Positions 7,095 to 15,743 are shown, numbered from the stretch's first letter. The stretch is DNA of 28,123 nucleotides from Planctomycetaceae bacterium (GCA_005239585.1 SBBU01000383.1:1-28123), one strand, 5' to 3'. The notes: generated by a model not told the origin, from the letters alone. Program-made: numbers and translations.

Positions 7095-8127
7095 TCTCTA
7101 TCAAGCGGGAGGCTAAACCTGTTGCTACAGTTGAATGTAACGCATAGTTTTTAAACTCCATTTCTGAATCACCCGAAAGATTTCTTTCTATAGTCTCGGA
7201 AGGATTCCATATTAACACCGGCTTTGAGACCATTTTACTAAGCGCCTCAACCAGTTGCTCCGTCTGGGCAGTACCACCTGTCAATAATATGCGCTCTGCT
7301 TGGGCATCGTGCTGGCCTTCAAAGTAGTCTATACTCATTCTAATGTCATGCGCTATATCGTCTGTGGCAGAGGAGACGGCCTCCGTAACTTTATCCTTCT
7401 GATCACCAGGGTTTCTCTTAGTTAACTCTGCCTGTTTGGCATCTATACTAAGTTTTTTCACAATTTCGTTCGTAAGATCATCACCACCTCTGTATGATTC
7501 TCTATTAAAGCACGGTGTCCTGCCCTTTACAATATGAACGTTTGTCTTGCTCGCACCCACATCTACAAGAACTGTATACTTTTCCTCCTGAAGAAACTCC
7601 GGCTTGGCAGTTCCTGCGGCACAAAATGCGTTAAAGAGCGCAAGACAATCCACATCTATGCAATAGAAAAACAAACCTGAGACCTCAAGAGTGTTTATAA
7701 AATCGTTAAGAAAGGCAGTCTTTGCGGCAGCAAAAAGCACGTGAGATTCTGCTTGCTTACCCTCCGCCTGTGTCTCAGATATTAGCTGACAATCTAGAAA
7801 GAGATCAGTGATATCAAGTGGGACATATTTACCGATCTCGTATTTTATCGCTTCCTTTAGCTGTTCTTTAGGCACAGAAGGCATTGTTATATAGCGAACA
7901 AAAACTGATTTTCCCGAGATCGATGTTACAACTTGCTTGGTCTTGAACCTTTTCGCTGCGAACAGCTCTTTGATAAGATCAGGGATAGATGCCCCCGGAA
8001 ATACCTCTTTGACTCCAAATTCAGTTATAACTAATTTGGGTTTAGAAGTGGTCCCGTTATTTACCATCTGAACTGCCTTTATGAATCGAGAGCCAATATC
8101 AAGACCAACCATTACTTTGTATGCCAT
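7087..8127 (-). CDS. pilM: Type IV pilus actin-like ATPase PilM
   Basis: PilM is the cytoplasmic actin-fold nucleotide-binding protein at the base of the pilus alignment complex, where it binds the N-terminal peptide of PilN. The sequence has the actin-fold phosphate 1 loop (GLDIGSRFIKAVQM near the start), the VTSISGKSVFVRYITMP strand typical of PilM, the phosphate 2-type motif TVLVDVGASKTNVHIV, and the adenosine loop ILLTGGTAQTEQLVEAL. The open frame extends to a TTG at 8163, but the ATG at 8127 (MAYKVMVGLDIG) fits the family start and gives 346 residues. It diverges from rpmB, with about 90 bases between the two starts. No clear promoter hexamers were assigned there. Confidence 0.9.
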   Translation of the reverse strand: MAYKVMVGLDIGSRFIKAVQMVNNGTTSKPKLVITEFGVKEVFPGASIPDLIKELFAAKRFKTKQVVTSISGKSVFVRYITMPSVPKEQLKEAIKYEIGKYVPLDITDLFLDCQLISETQAEGKQAESHVLFAAAKTAFLNDFINTLEVSGLFFYCIDVDCLALFNAFCAAGTAKPEFLQEEKYTVLVDVGASKTNVHIVKGRTPCFNRESYRGGDDLTNEIVKKLSIDAKQAELTKRNPGDQKDKVTEAVSSATDDIAHDIRMSIDYFEGQHDAQAERILLTGGTAQTEQLVEALSKMVSKPVLIWNPSETIERNLSGDSEMEFKNYALHSTVATGLASRLIEND

Positions 8128-8219
8128 GATGTTGATATTATCCTGAGTCGATAAAAAATTCAATCATATCATAAAGAAATACCTTGAATTTCGGAGAGGT
8201 ACAATGTAGAGTAACGACA

Positions 8220-8468
8220 ATGGCAAGGATATGTTTTTACTGCAATAAGAAACCAATCCGAGGTTTTCATATAGCTAGGCGTGGGCTTGCCAAGAAAAAG
8301 GGTGGCATTGGCATAAAGATAACTGGGCGATCCAAGCGATCATTCATCCCTAACATTCAAATCGTAAGAGCTGTGGTTGACGGCAGGATAAAGAGGGTTA
8401 AGGCCTGTACTCGATGCATCAAACTTGGGCGGGTGATAAAACCCACAAAAGTGCAAAAATTAGCCTAG
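8220..8468 (+). CDS. rpmB: 50S ribosomal protein L28, zinc-binding form
   Basis: This 82-residue protein of the large ribosomal subunit starts at MARICFYCNK. C5/C8 and C63/C66 form the zinc-ribbon pairs of the C+ form of L28. The core (ARRGLAKKKGGIGIKITGRS, then PNIQIVRAVVDG) matches the long-loop style seen in planctomycete L28 proteins. The open frame continues upstream to a TTG at 8184, but the family start is the ATG at 8220. GGAGAGG lies too far upstream (about 20 bases) to be its own Shine-Dalgarno. The stop codon overlaps that of the facing PAS gene: both TAG codons share the four bases CTAG. Confidence 0.93.
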   Translation: MARICFYCNKKPIRGFHIARRGLAKKKGGIGIKITGRSKRSFIPNIQIVRAVVDGRIKRVKACTRCIKLGRVIKPTKVQKLA

Positions 8469-9007
8469 GTTACAATACTTATCTTCAATAGAGCGCCACG
8501 TAACTCTTGACCTAATCCCAACGGATAGCATATTGATTCGATATAGCCCTTTCCTTTTGGAAGCTTTCTAACTCTGGCCTTTCCGCCCTTGATAGACTCT
8601 TGTACCAAAGTTGGGATTTGGGGGTCAATACCCGTGAAGTTACACTCAGAGATTGATCTGTTAAGATTATCTTTAAACGACTCACCCATTATGGTTAAAG
8701 TTGCCTTGTTGTAAAGCACAACCTTCACATCTTTGTTAACACCTATCATGATTGATGGATCGTTCTCAAAAATATCTTGATACAAACGAAGGGCGGAGAC
8801 CCACATCTGCAGCTGCTGATTCTTTCTCTCTAGCTCATCAGTGTATTTTTCAACCTGTTTGTCCCTTAATTCAACAAGCTTTCTTAAATGTGTCTGGCCG
8901 GTATCGATTGCTGGTTGCTTTAGTTTAGATTCGAGCTCGAAAAGCTTCTGTTTTAAGAGTCTGTTCTCACGAAGAACCTCCTCTGCATCTATTTCATCTG
9001 CTTCCAT
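8465..9007 (-). CDS. Coiled-coil and PAS-like domain protein
   Basis: This 180-residue soluble protein consists of an N-terminal coiled coil (about 5-70, with ENRLLKQKLFELESKLKQ and QVEKYTDELERKNQQLQMWV) and a PAS-like fold from about 78 (DIFENDPSIMIGVNKDVKVV, LYNKATLTIMG, then GYIESICYPLG). There is no kinase, cyclase or receiver domain, so it may be a stand-alone sensor or a scaffold partner. It overlaps the end of rsmD by 14 bp and has no obvious Shine-Dalgarno, so translation is probably coupled to rsmD. The ligand and partner are unknown. Confidence 0.65.
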   Translation of the reverse strand: MEADEIDAEEVLRENRLLKQKLFELESKLKQPAIDTGQTHLRKLVELRDKQVEKYTDELERKNQQLQMWVSALRLYQDIFENDPSIMIGVNKDVKVVLYNKATLTIMGESFKDNLNRSISECNFTGIDPQIPTLVQESIKGGKARVRKLPKGKGYIESICYPLGLGQELRGALLKISIVT

Positions 9008-9521
9008 ATATGCTTAGAGCCGAGTCGCCATAATGACTTGTCCTGCTAGGCTTTCCCAGTACTCTTTTTTTAGGGTGCTTCATAGCCAAGATTATACAAC
9101 GACCAAGAAGTCTTTCAAGCAATAACTCTAGTTTTAGGCAAAGTTTTTCGTTGAGGTAAAATCTAAAAGGAGGATCCATCAGAATTATGTCATAAGGGCC
9201 AGCTAGATTTTCAGAAAATTCAAATGCGTCTGCCCTAAATAACTTGAAATTCCCATCAAAACCAATTGTTTTGACGTTCTTGTTTATAGCACCTAGGCAG
9301 TCTCTGTCCATCTCTACAAAATGGACCTCCTTTGCTGATCTTGACAGGGCTTCAAGGCCAAGGCAACCGCACCCTGCAAAGATATCAAGCACTAACTTGG
9401 CCTCAACATCAATAATATTAAAAAGAGCCAACCTAAATCTTGACGAAGCAGGTCTCATGTCCTGTCTTTCTATAGTGTATATAACTCGGCTTTTTTTTGT
9501 CCCTCCGCTAATTTGGGTCAT
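8994..9521 (-). CDS. rsmD: 16S rRNA (guanine966-N2)-methyltransferase RsmD
   Basis: This Rossmann-fold methyltransferase transfers a methyl group from S-adenosylmethionine to the 2-amino group of a guanine in 16S rRNA. Motif I is VLDIFAGCGCLGLEALSRSA (44-63), and the acidic cofactor contact is in VEMDRD. Motif IV is DPPF at 116-119 in IILMDPPF, the signature of N2-guanine methylation. The family motif before motif I is MRPASSRFRLALFNII, where RPTSGRVREALFNIL is usual. At 175 residues it is close to the usual 180-190. AGGA lies about 8 bases before the ATG. A small membrane ORF lies 23 bases upstream on the same strand and a PAS gene overlaps downstream. Confidence 0.9.
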   Translation of the reverse strand: MTQISGGTKKSRVIYTIERQDMRPASSRFRLALFNIIDVEAKLVLDIFAGCGCLGLEALSRSAKEVHFVEMDRDCLGAINKNVKTIGFDGNFKLFRADAFEFSENLAGPYDIILMDPPFRFYLNEKLCLKLELLLERLLGRCIILAMKHPKKRVLGKPSRTSHYGDSALSIYGSR

Positions 9522-9544
9522 ATTTTTCCTAGACTCGGCTAAGC

Positions 9545-9649
9545 CTATCTAGATTTGAAAACGTTAACGGTGATAATCGCTAAATAAACAGTAAATATAA
9601 GGATAACAACCCCGATTACTATATTAAGCACTAATCTGCGCTTTTGCAT
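9545..9649 (-). CDS. Candidate small single-pass membrane protein
   Basis: An ATG-started frame of 34 residues on the minus strand encodes MQKRRLVLNIVIGVVILIF followed by TVYLAIITVNVFKSR. This is one long hydrophobic helix (about 6-31) with basic residues at both ends, a typical bitopic small protein. The same frame is open upstream to a TTG at 9685, which would give 46 residues (QKAKSNIELPE added). A TGA closes it beyond that. It sits 23 bases before rsmD on the same strand and could be its operon leader. No strong Shine-Dalgarno is visible and no family is recognised, but its composition is hard to get by chance. Confidence 0.45.
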   Translation of the reverse strand: MQKRRLVLNIVIGVVILIFTVYLAIITVNVFKSR

Positions 9650-9714
9650 TTCAGGTAATTCTATATTTGATTTTGCTTTTTGCAATCTTCATTCTACAAT
9701 GGGATGGTAACAAG

Positions 9715-10695
9715 ATGCATATTCTCTTTCTAACTCATGAGTCGACTGCGCCTAGTACAAGGTGGCGCGTAATACAGCTCTTGCCTTTCCTTGAAAAGGA
9801 AGGAATTCATTCTGAGCGTTACGAGATCCCTTCAAACCTATTTAGGCGCTATTTTCTTTTTAGAAGGGCAAGGCTTTTCTCAGTTGTCTTCCTTCAAAAG
9901 CGACTATTCTCACCTTTTTGGCTGAATCTGCTTAGAAGAAACTCACGAGTCCTAGTCTATGAATTTGATGACGCGGTCTTTCTTGATCGAAAAACACTCA
10001 AGCTTTCAAAGATGAGAAATAAAAGATTTCAAAACACATTAATTGCTACTGAATGTTCAATCACGACAAATAACTATCTGGCTACATATGCAAGAAAATA
10101 CTCGAGGAATGTAAAAATCCTTCCAAATGCTGTAGACCTGTCACGCTGGACTGTTCGATCCTCAAGAAACTCATCTCCAATAACAATTGGTTTTATGGGC
10201 ACAGCCTCTACTGCCAATTATCTCTTACCGCTTCGCGAGAGATTTGAGCATTTGTGTCAACTATATCCTAATATAACTTTTAAAATTATTTCGGATAAAC
10301 CTATTTCACTCGGCAGTGTAAAACTCGAATACAAACAGTTTAGTGAGGAGAGAGAGGTTGAGGACGTTCACTCTTTTGATATTGCTATAGCACCTTATCC
10401 TGAAGATGCATGGACAATGGGAAAATTCCCAGTAAAAATCCTTAGCTACATGGCAAGTGGGCTGCCTGTTGTGAGCTCCGATGTAACGTGCGTCAGGCGC
10501 ATAATTCGTGACAGGAAGAATGGACTATTAGCCGCAGATCCAGAGGATTGGGAACGCAAGATCGCACTCTTGATCGAGGCTCCAGGCCTTAAGCAAAAGT
10601 TAGGTGAAGAGGCACGAAAAAGTATAGAAAGTCTTTACTCCCTTGAAAAAATAGCAAAGGGATATGTCTCTGTTTTTAAGAGTTTAACGATTTAA
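9715..10695 (+). CDS. GT4-family glycosyltransferase
   Basis: This 326-residue GT-B fold enzyme probably transfers a sugar from a nucleotide donor onto a surface polysaccharide or lipid. The start MHILFLTHES followed by TRWRVIQLLPFLEKEGI is typical of the acceptor domain. VYEFDDAVFLDR and KILPNAVDLSRW mark the domain junction. IGFMGTASTANYLLPLRERF begins the donor half, and FDIAIAPYPEDAWTMGKFPV with ILSYMASGLPVVSSD is the nucleotide-sugar site. The usual EYMA glutamate is replaced by Ser244 (LSYMA), which occurs in some GT4 members. A TTG frame reaches back to 9667, but the ATG at 9715 fits the fold. The gene stands alone on the plus strand and ends 5 bases from the facing pepA. The specific substrate cannot be told. 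Confidence 0.8.
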   Translation: MHILFLTHESTAPSTRWRVIQLLPFLEKEGIHSERYEIPSNLFRRYFLFRRARLFSVVFLQKRLFSPFWLNLLRRNSRVLVYEFDDAVFLDRKTLKLSKMRNKRFQNTLIATECSITTNNYLATYARKYSRNVKILPNAVDLSRWTVRSSRNSSPITIGFMGTASTANYLLPLRERFEHLCQLYPNITFKIISDKPISLGSVKLEYKQFSEEREVEDVHSFDIAIAPYPEDAWTMGKFPVKILSYMASGLPVVSSDVTCVRRIIRDRKNGLLAADPEDWERKIALLIEAPGLKQKLGEEARKSIESLYSLEKIAKGYVSVFKSLTI

Positions 10696-10700
10696 CAAGT

Positions 10701-12170
10701 TTATGATCCCTGCCGTTCTAGAAATCGGAGCATGGTGCGCACGATAACACCTGTGGCGCCACTTGGGTTGTAAAATTTTGGTTTATCTCTCAGGCATGTA
10801 CCTGCAATGTCAATGTGCGCCCAGGGAATTTTTTCGTTCACAAACTGCTTGAGAAAGTTTGCGCCCATTATGGCGCCAGGGTTGCCGGCCGCATTCTTCA
10901 TATCAGCAATATCTGATATCATCGCATCGTGAAAATATTCCTCTTCAAGGGGCATCTCCCAGATTTTTTCGCCCTGGACCTTGCCGCTCTCTACAATCTG
11001 TTGCGCCAGCTTACGATCAGTTGCAAACACCCCGGAGATTTCCGATCCAAGTGAAACAACTATAGCACCTGTAAGTGTTGCAATGTCAATTATGCAATCC
11101 GGTTTAAGATTATTTGCATAACATATGGCATCTGACAACACCAATCTTCCCTCGGCATCCGTGTTTGTTACCTCAATTGTCTTGCCACCCATGGTTTTGA
11201 GTACATCTCTCTGTTTGTATGCAGCACCACCGGGCATATTTTCTGTGGCAGGAAATATCCCGTGGATGTTGACTCGAGGCTTGAGATCGGCAAGTGCGCT
11301 AAAAATCCCGATAACTGCTGCAGCGCCTGACATGTCATCTTTCATGTTCAACATCTGGTCGGCCGTTTTAAGACAAAGTCCACCCGCGTCATATGTGATT
11401 CCCTTGCCCAGAATTGCAACTGATCTGCTTGCCCCGCTTGATTTGTAATGCATATGAACGAAGCGAGGAGGTTCTATGGATCCCAACGATACTGCCCTAA
11501 ATGCCCCCATTGAGAGTTTCTCTATCTGTTTTTCATCAAGGACATTGATTGAGATCCTTCCATTTCGAGCCACCCCTTTTGCGATTTCAGCCATTTTAAC
11601 CGGAGTCATCACACCCGCTGGTTCGTTTACAAGGTCGCGAGCAAGACACGTAGCTTTAGCATAGATCTCTCCGTGCCTCTGGCCCTCTTTGACACTCTTA
11701 TCGTCTGAGATAAATGAAATCCTTTTCAGGCTTGCCTTATTAGGACTTGATTTATATTTTGTAAACTCATAGAGCGACAGGGAAATACCTTCGGTAATGG
11801 CCTGCGAAGCCTCATTAGACTTGAGAGCAGTTTGTGGAAAAAGGAGGTGACAGGATGACACCTTAAGTGATTTTATCCGTTGAGTTAAAACCGATGCAGC
11901 TCTTCTTAAAGACTCGAGCCCGACTAGACCCTTTTTCCCAATACCGCATGTAATTATTCGTTTGGCCGGATATCTATCTTTTGGATAAAAAGTAATTGTG
12001 TTAAATCCAGAAGGGGAGAATTTCTCATCTTCAAAAGCACTTTTTATTTTTTTCGGAAGATCTTTGGAAAGAGCTCCGTAATTGCCTAACGGCTCCGAAC
12101 TTGCATCATATGTGAAGACAAGAAGTGTCTCTAACGGAAGTTTTACGCCCTTTACTGTCTCAAAGATCAT
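10701..12170 (-). CDS. pepA: Leucyl aminopeptidase (M17, PepA)
   Basis: This cytosolic two-metal aminopeptidase removes N-terminal residues from peptides, and PepA homologues can also bind DNA. The M17 signature NTDAEGRL is at 336-343. By comparison with the family, the metal ligands are K256, D261, D279, D338 and E340, and the catalytic pair is K268 and R342 (KGITYDAGGLCLK, MKDDMSGAAAV). The poorly conserved N-terminal macro-like domain covers about 1-160. The length of 489 residues is normal. The start ATG overlaps the stop of the secretin gene (ATGA, 4 bp), so a housekeeping peptidase is translationally coupled to a pilus gene, which is unusual. Confidence 0.95.
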   Translation of the reverse strand: MIFETVKGVKLPLETLLVFTYDASSEPLGNYGALSKDLPKKIKSAFEDEKFSPSGFNTITFYPKDRYPAKRIITCGIGKKGLVGLESLRRAASVLTQRIKSLKVSSCHLLFPQTALKSNEASQAITEGISLSLYEFTKYKSSPNKASLKRISFISDDKSVKEGQRHGEIYAKATCLARDLVNEPAGVMTPVKMAEIAKGVARNGRISINVLDEKQIEKLSMGAFRAVSLGSIEPPRFVHMHYKSSGASRSVAILGKGITYDAGGLCLKTADQMLNMKDDMSGAAAVIGIFSALADLKPRVNIHGIFPATENMPGGAAYKQRDVLKTMGGKTIEVTNTDAEGRLVLSDAICYANNLKPDCIIDIATLTGAIVVSLGSEISGVFATDRKLAQQIVESGKVQGEKIWEMPLEEEYFHDAMISDIADMKNAAGNPGAIMGANFLKQFVNEKIPWAHIDIAGTCLRDKPKFYNPSGATGVIVRTMLRFLERQGS

Positions 12171-14008
12171 TCTTTGCTGTTCAACAGCGACTGGAATTCC
12201 TTTTCTTTGGTTTGCCGGTGCTTTTCCATTTGATTCATAGGATCATGATCCTTGCGCATCTTTTTAAGATCATCCAGATACTTTTCCGCATCTTTCTCAC
12301 GGCTCTTTAAGTTTTGCTGAATCAACTCTGCAAGCCTGTCTGTTGCTTTTACTATGCGAGGAGTAATCACTATCAGTAAATGCTCCTTGATTAGACTCTC
12401 ATCTTTCTTTCTAAAGAAATAGTTGATAAGGGGCACATCTTGCAGTATTGGTACGCCGCGATCTTCTATTGAAAAATTCTCCGTTTGAAGCCCACCGAGA
12501 ATTATTGTCTTTGAATCTTCCACCATTACTCTTGTAATTAATGTCGTATCTGAGGTTCGCGGCAGGACAATCTCCTGTCCTGAAATCTTGAATCTTTCGA
12601 ACCCGGGATTTTCCTTATCTTTTCCAATAAGAACTGAATTTTCCGGGATGACGGTGATAAGTACTTTATCTCCGGTGATACGGGGAATTATCAAAAGCTG
12701 AAAACCAACTTTCACAGGCGAACGTTTTCCCTCTGCTATTGTTGTTGTCGATCCACCGGACTGCGTAGCCACAGACACAATTTCTGCATACGGTACCGAC
12801 TGACCAACAAAAATAGTTGCCTCGGTGTTGTCCAGTACTGAAATTGACGGCTGCTGGCTCACTCTCGTATAGACATCTTGCTTGAATGCGCGTAGTATCG
12901 CAGAAGTTTCATATTGGGTCAGGAAATATCTCCTGTCGGGCCATGGGTTTTTTTGCATGTTAAAACCAAATGGGAACATTGAATAGTATTCAGCTGATTG
13001 GGTCGGGTTTATGCGCCGGGCCTTGCTTATCAACTCAATACCCTGCGTTATGCCGTTGATTCCAAAGAAATCAACACCAAATGATATAAGATCAGTGTTC
13101 GTAGTGAAAATAAACTTTACATCGAGTGCGACTTGGGGAGGCTCCATGTCTAACTCTTTAATAATTTGTTCTATTTTATCTAGAACAGGTTTAACGTCTT
13201 TAACCACCATAGAGTTTGATGTAAAGTCATATTGCATTGATCCTATAAGAGTCTTGTCCTGTTTAGTAAGTGTTGCCTCTATTACTCTAATTATTGGAAA
13301 ATGGTCAGCGAGCTCCTTTATTTGCACCGGCCCTAGCATAGGTACACCATCAATATACTTGCTTTTTTCAATCTTTGCCTTGTAACTGGAGGGTGGCTGC
13401 AGGTACTTGAGTTTAAATATTTTTGTCTCCATCTGACTCTGAAGCTCTTTGTCTGTTACGATGCGGATTATACTATATGACTCTCTTACAATCTTGTAAC
13501 CTGCTGTCTTGACAACATATTCAAGGACAATATCCCATGGCACCTTGGAAACAGAGAAGGATACAGTCCCTTTTATTTCGGGGGATACAATTATATTTGC
13601 ACCCGAATACTTTGCCAGTGCATCAATGACTTCTTTTATATCAGAGTCTTTGAATGCCATAGTTGCTAACATGGATCGTTCAAGCTTTATGGTAGTCGGT
13701 GTTTCATCTGTGATTGTAAGTTCAGTAAGTTTCATAAACTGGACAAATGCCTCATTAAAAGGGACACCCCTGAGAACAAACTCCTTTACCCTGTAGCTAG
13801 CATCATATTTTGTTGTATCGAGAATGATATTAATGTTAGCCTGTTTTCTAAACTCTTCTACGATCTCCTCTATCTTTGCATCGCGCTTTTCTATCGTGAT
13901 CTTGTTATCCTGAAGTTTTAACCGTTCGGTAAGCTGGTTAACCCGCTCCTCCAGCATCTTCTCATGAGTTTGCGGAACTGCTAGAATAAGTAGGATTAAA
14001 CTGTTCAT
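12167..14008 (-). CDS. pilQ: Type IV pilus secretin PilQ-like
   Basis: This outer-membrane secretin forms the gated ring through which pili, or secreted substrates, pass. Residues 1-12 (MNSLILLILAVP) look like a very short signal peptide lacking a basic residue. A coiled segment (15-35) precedes two STN/N0-type domains (about 45-110 and 117-185, with FKDSDIKEVIDALAKYSGAN). An N1-like domain follows (about 195-290), then the secretin barrel (about 370-553) with VGQSVPYAEI, ILGGLQTE and the signature GVPILQDVPLINYFF at 518-532. A highly charged tail of about 60 residues (554-613) follows the barrel and could bind a pilotin or partner. Order and size fit PilQ, though GspD-type use is possible. 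It lies 19 bases after the PilP-like gene and overlaps pepA. Confidence 0.85.
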   Translation of the reverse strand: MNSLILLILAVPQTHEKMLEERVNQLTERLKLQDNKITIEKRDAKIEEIVEEFRKQANINIILDTTKYDASYRVKEFVLRGVPFNEAFVQFMKLTELTITDETPTTIKLERSMLATMAFKDSDIKEVIDALAKYSGANIIVSPEIKGTVSFSVSKVPWDIVLEYVVKTAGYKIVRESYSIIRIVTDKELQSQMETKIFKLKYLQPPSSYKAKIEKSKYIDGVPMLGPVQIKELADHFPIIRVIEATLTKQDKTLIGSMQYDFTSNSMVVKDVKPVLDKIEQIIKELDMEPPQVALDVKFIFTTNTDLISFGVDFFGINGITQGIELISKARRINPTQSAEYYSMFPFGFNMQKNPWPDRRYFLTQYETSAILRAFKQDVYTRVSQQPSISVLDNTEATIFVGQSVPYAEIVSVATQSGGSTTTIAEGKRSPVKVGFQLLIIPRITGDKVLITVIPENSVLIGKDKENPGFERFKISGQEIVLPRTSDTTLITRVMVEDSKTIILGGLQTENFSIEDRGVPILQDVPLINYFFRKKDESLIKEHLLIVITPRIVKATDRLAELIQQNLKSREKDAEKYLDDLKKMRKDHDPMNQMEKHRQTKEKEFQSLLNSKE

Positions 14009-14027
14009 ACGTTACCCCATAAATAGA

Positions 14028-15698
14028 CTATTTCTTTTGTTCAATTCTGAGCTCTTTATCGATATCCTCGTGTGCTACCACAACTCTATCTCTCTCTATT
14101 GTCTGTACTCTAACCTTTGTCTCCACCCATTTAACCTGCTGATTCTCTTCTGTTTTCCTTTGAATAAAATCACCCTTTGCATAAAGCCTGCCGTTTATCA
14201 CTGCATATGCATCTGCCTGTGTAACCTGCGTCGGTCTGACAATTTTTATAATTGTGCCGAGTATATTAAGGTTAAATTCAACATTGCGGACTTTAACATC
14301 TTCACTGTAAAGAATGCCGCTAAGCACAAGTGCAACACCATCCAATTCCATTATATTTTTAGATTTTTTCAAAAGGATACCGGCGTCATCCAACACCTTA
14401 ATTACTGATGCAAATAACGGGTCTCCATACAGCTCTGTGCGCTTTGACAGAGTTTCGATCTCCTTTTGGTATTTTTCAACCTCTTTGACGAGGTCTTCAG
14501 GCCTCATAGCAACAGAGTTATAATCTTCAATGACCTTGTTCATACGACCATACAGGCTTAGCGCTTCAAGGTGTATTCCTTTTACCCCAGGAAATACCTG
14601 CTCCGCCTGAGCCTTGATGGATCGTATAAGACTCTGTTGCTGGGGATCTTTCGCCGACTCTAGGAGCTTCCTATAAAGGTCAATAAATTCTCCATACAAT
14701 TTTTTGAGTTCTTCCTTTTTGTTCTCCCTGTCTAGTTTTCTCATTACGCCTACCATCTGTTCTAGTCTCACAGATTCTAATTTTACATCTTGTGTCGTTA
14801 ATGGACCGGTCTTTACCCCATCTTTAACAACCGTCTTGGGAAGCTCACGTAGCTTCTTGTTGGTCATTACAGCCTCTTTATTGAAAGGATTATGCGTTAT
14901 CAACATCGGCTGCTGACCAGTCATGCCACTCATCGCCTCTTTTTCAGAGCCAACAAGCTCTACCTGAACTTTATTTTGCGAGCCCGGAAAAAGGACTGCT
15001 AAAAAAGCCTCTAGGAAATCTGTTTTCTTTTGCTGGGTTGTGGATATTTGCATAACCCCACCGATAACTCGGCCAAATTTATCTATATGACATGCTACCA
15101 TATGAGAATTATCGCTCTGAGGAACTTTCTTTACACTACCTTCCAATACCTGAGTCTCTTTGCCCAGATATTTCTTGTTCCTTTCGCCAAGATTTTTAAG
15201 TTCTATTTCCTGTAAATATGCCCTGTTCCTTTCAAGAAACAAAAGGCTAAACCTAAAAGAACGTCCCTGAGCACCCATGATGCCTCTTTGGACAAATGAA
15301 GCCACAAACATATCCATGCTTAGCTCTACATTCGGGATACCCGTGGCAATAATTCGCTGTCTGACTCCGTTTGGCATCACTACATCAATGTTATCTGGGT
15401 TTTCGTTCTTGTCATACTTTATGACCCATGATGCATCTCCATAAATAACAGTCTGGTTTAGTTGTGTTATGCGAAAATTGATATCCAAGAACGCACGTAC
15501 CGACTCTGTGTAGGATCTTTCACTTTCTATTCTTAGCTTTTTTAGAAATTCATAACCATTTGCTTTTTTGCGTAATATCGTATGCGCATAACCAAGGTGT
15601 TGGCGACCAAGTGTTATGGTATACCATGAACTTATCTCGTCAGGGAGTGGCTGAGGCTGAAACTCTTGGGCCAGTAAGAGAACTATACTTGTCAGCAT
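14028..15698 (-). CDS. Large periplasmic protein with PilP-like C-terminus
   Basis: This 556-residue protein occupies the pilP position directly before the secretin gene. A minimal hydrophobic N-terminus (MLTSIVLLLAQ) suggests export. The first half contains SSWYTITLGRQHLGYAHT and a long beta-rich region (to about 230), a style seen in proteins whose domains measure or bind lipids or peptides, but I cannot name it. The middle (about 310-440) is helical and coiled-coil-like. The last 100 or so residues (VEFNLNILGTIIKI, AYAVINGRLYAKGDFI, VQTIERDRVVVAHEDI) fit the PilP/GspC homology-region pattern that contacts the secretin N0 domain. PilP is normally about 170 residues, so this looks like a fusion of a large unknown periplasmic module to a PilP-type domain. 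A consensus promoter lies immediately upstream. Confidence 0.6.
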   Translation of the reverse strand: MLTSIVLLLAQEFQPQPLPDEISSWYTITLGRQHLGYAHTILRKKANGYEFLKKLRIESERSYTESVRAFLDINFRITQLNQTVIYGDASWVIKYDKNENPDNIDVVMPNGVRQRIIATGIPNVELSMDMFVASFVQRGIMGAQGRSFRFSLLFLERNRAYLQEIELKNLGERNKKYLGKETQVLEGSVKKVPQSDNSHMVACHIDKFGRVIGGVMQISTTQQKKTDFLEAFLAVLFPGSQNKVQVELVGSEKEAMSGMTGQQPMLITHNPFNKEAVMTNKKLRELPKTVVKDGVKTGPLTTQDVKLESVRLEQMVGVMRKLDRENKKEELKKLYGEFIDLYRKLLESAKDPQQQSLIRSIKAQAEQVFPGVKGIHLEALSLYGRMNKVIEDYNSVAMRPEDLVKEVEKYQKEIETLSKRTELYGDPLFASVIKVLDDAGILLKKSKNIMELDGVALVLSGILYSEDVKVRNVEFNLNILGTIIKIVRPTQVTQADAYAVINGRLYAKGDFIQRKTEENQQVKWVETKVRVQTIERDRVVVAHEDIDKELRIEQKK

Positions 15699-15709
15699 CT
15701 TTCGACTAC

Positions 15710-15737
15710 ATTATAGTGGCAGTGGATTGTATGTCAA
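15710..15737 (-). promoter_or_regulatory. Consensus sigma70 promoter of the pilus secretin operon
   Basis: On the minus strand TTGACA (15732-15737) and TATAAT (15710-15715) are separated by 16 bp, and both hexamers are perfect. The predicted start of transcription is about 15703-15704, only five or six bases before the ATG at 15698. The message would therefore be nearly leaderless, with no room for a Shine-Dalgarno. Confidence 0.8.
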
Positions 15738-15743
15738 ATAGTA

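Noticed and set aside
8128..8219. Search for divergent promoters between pilM and rpmB
   Set aside because: TACAAT (plus) and TATGAT (minus) look like -10 boxes, but neither has an acceptable -35 at the right spacing.
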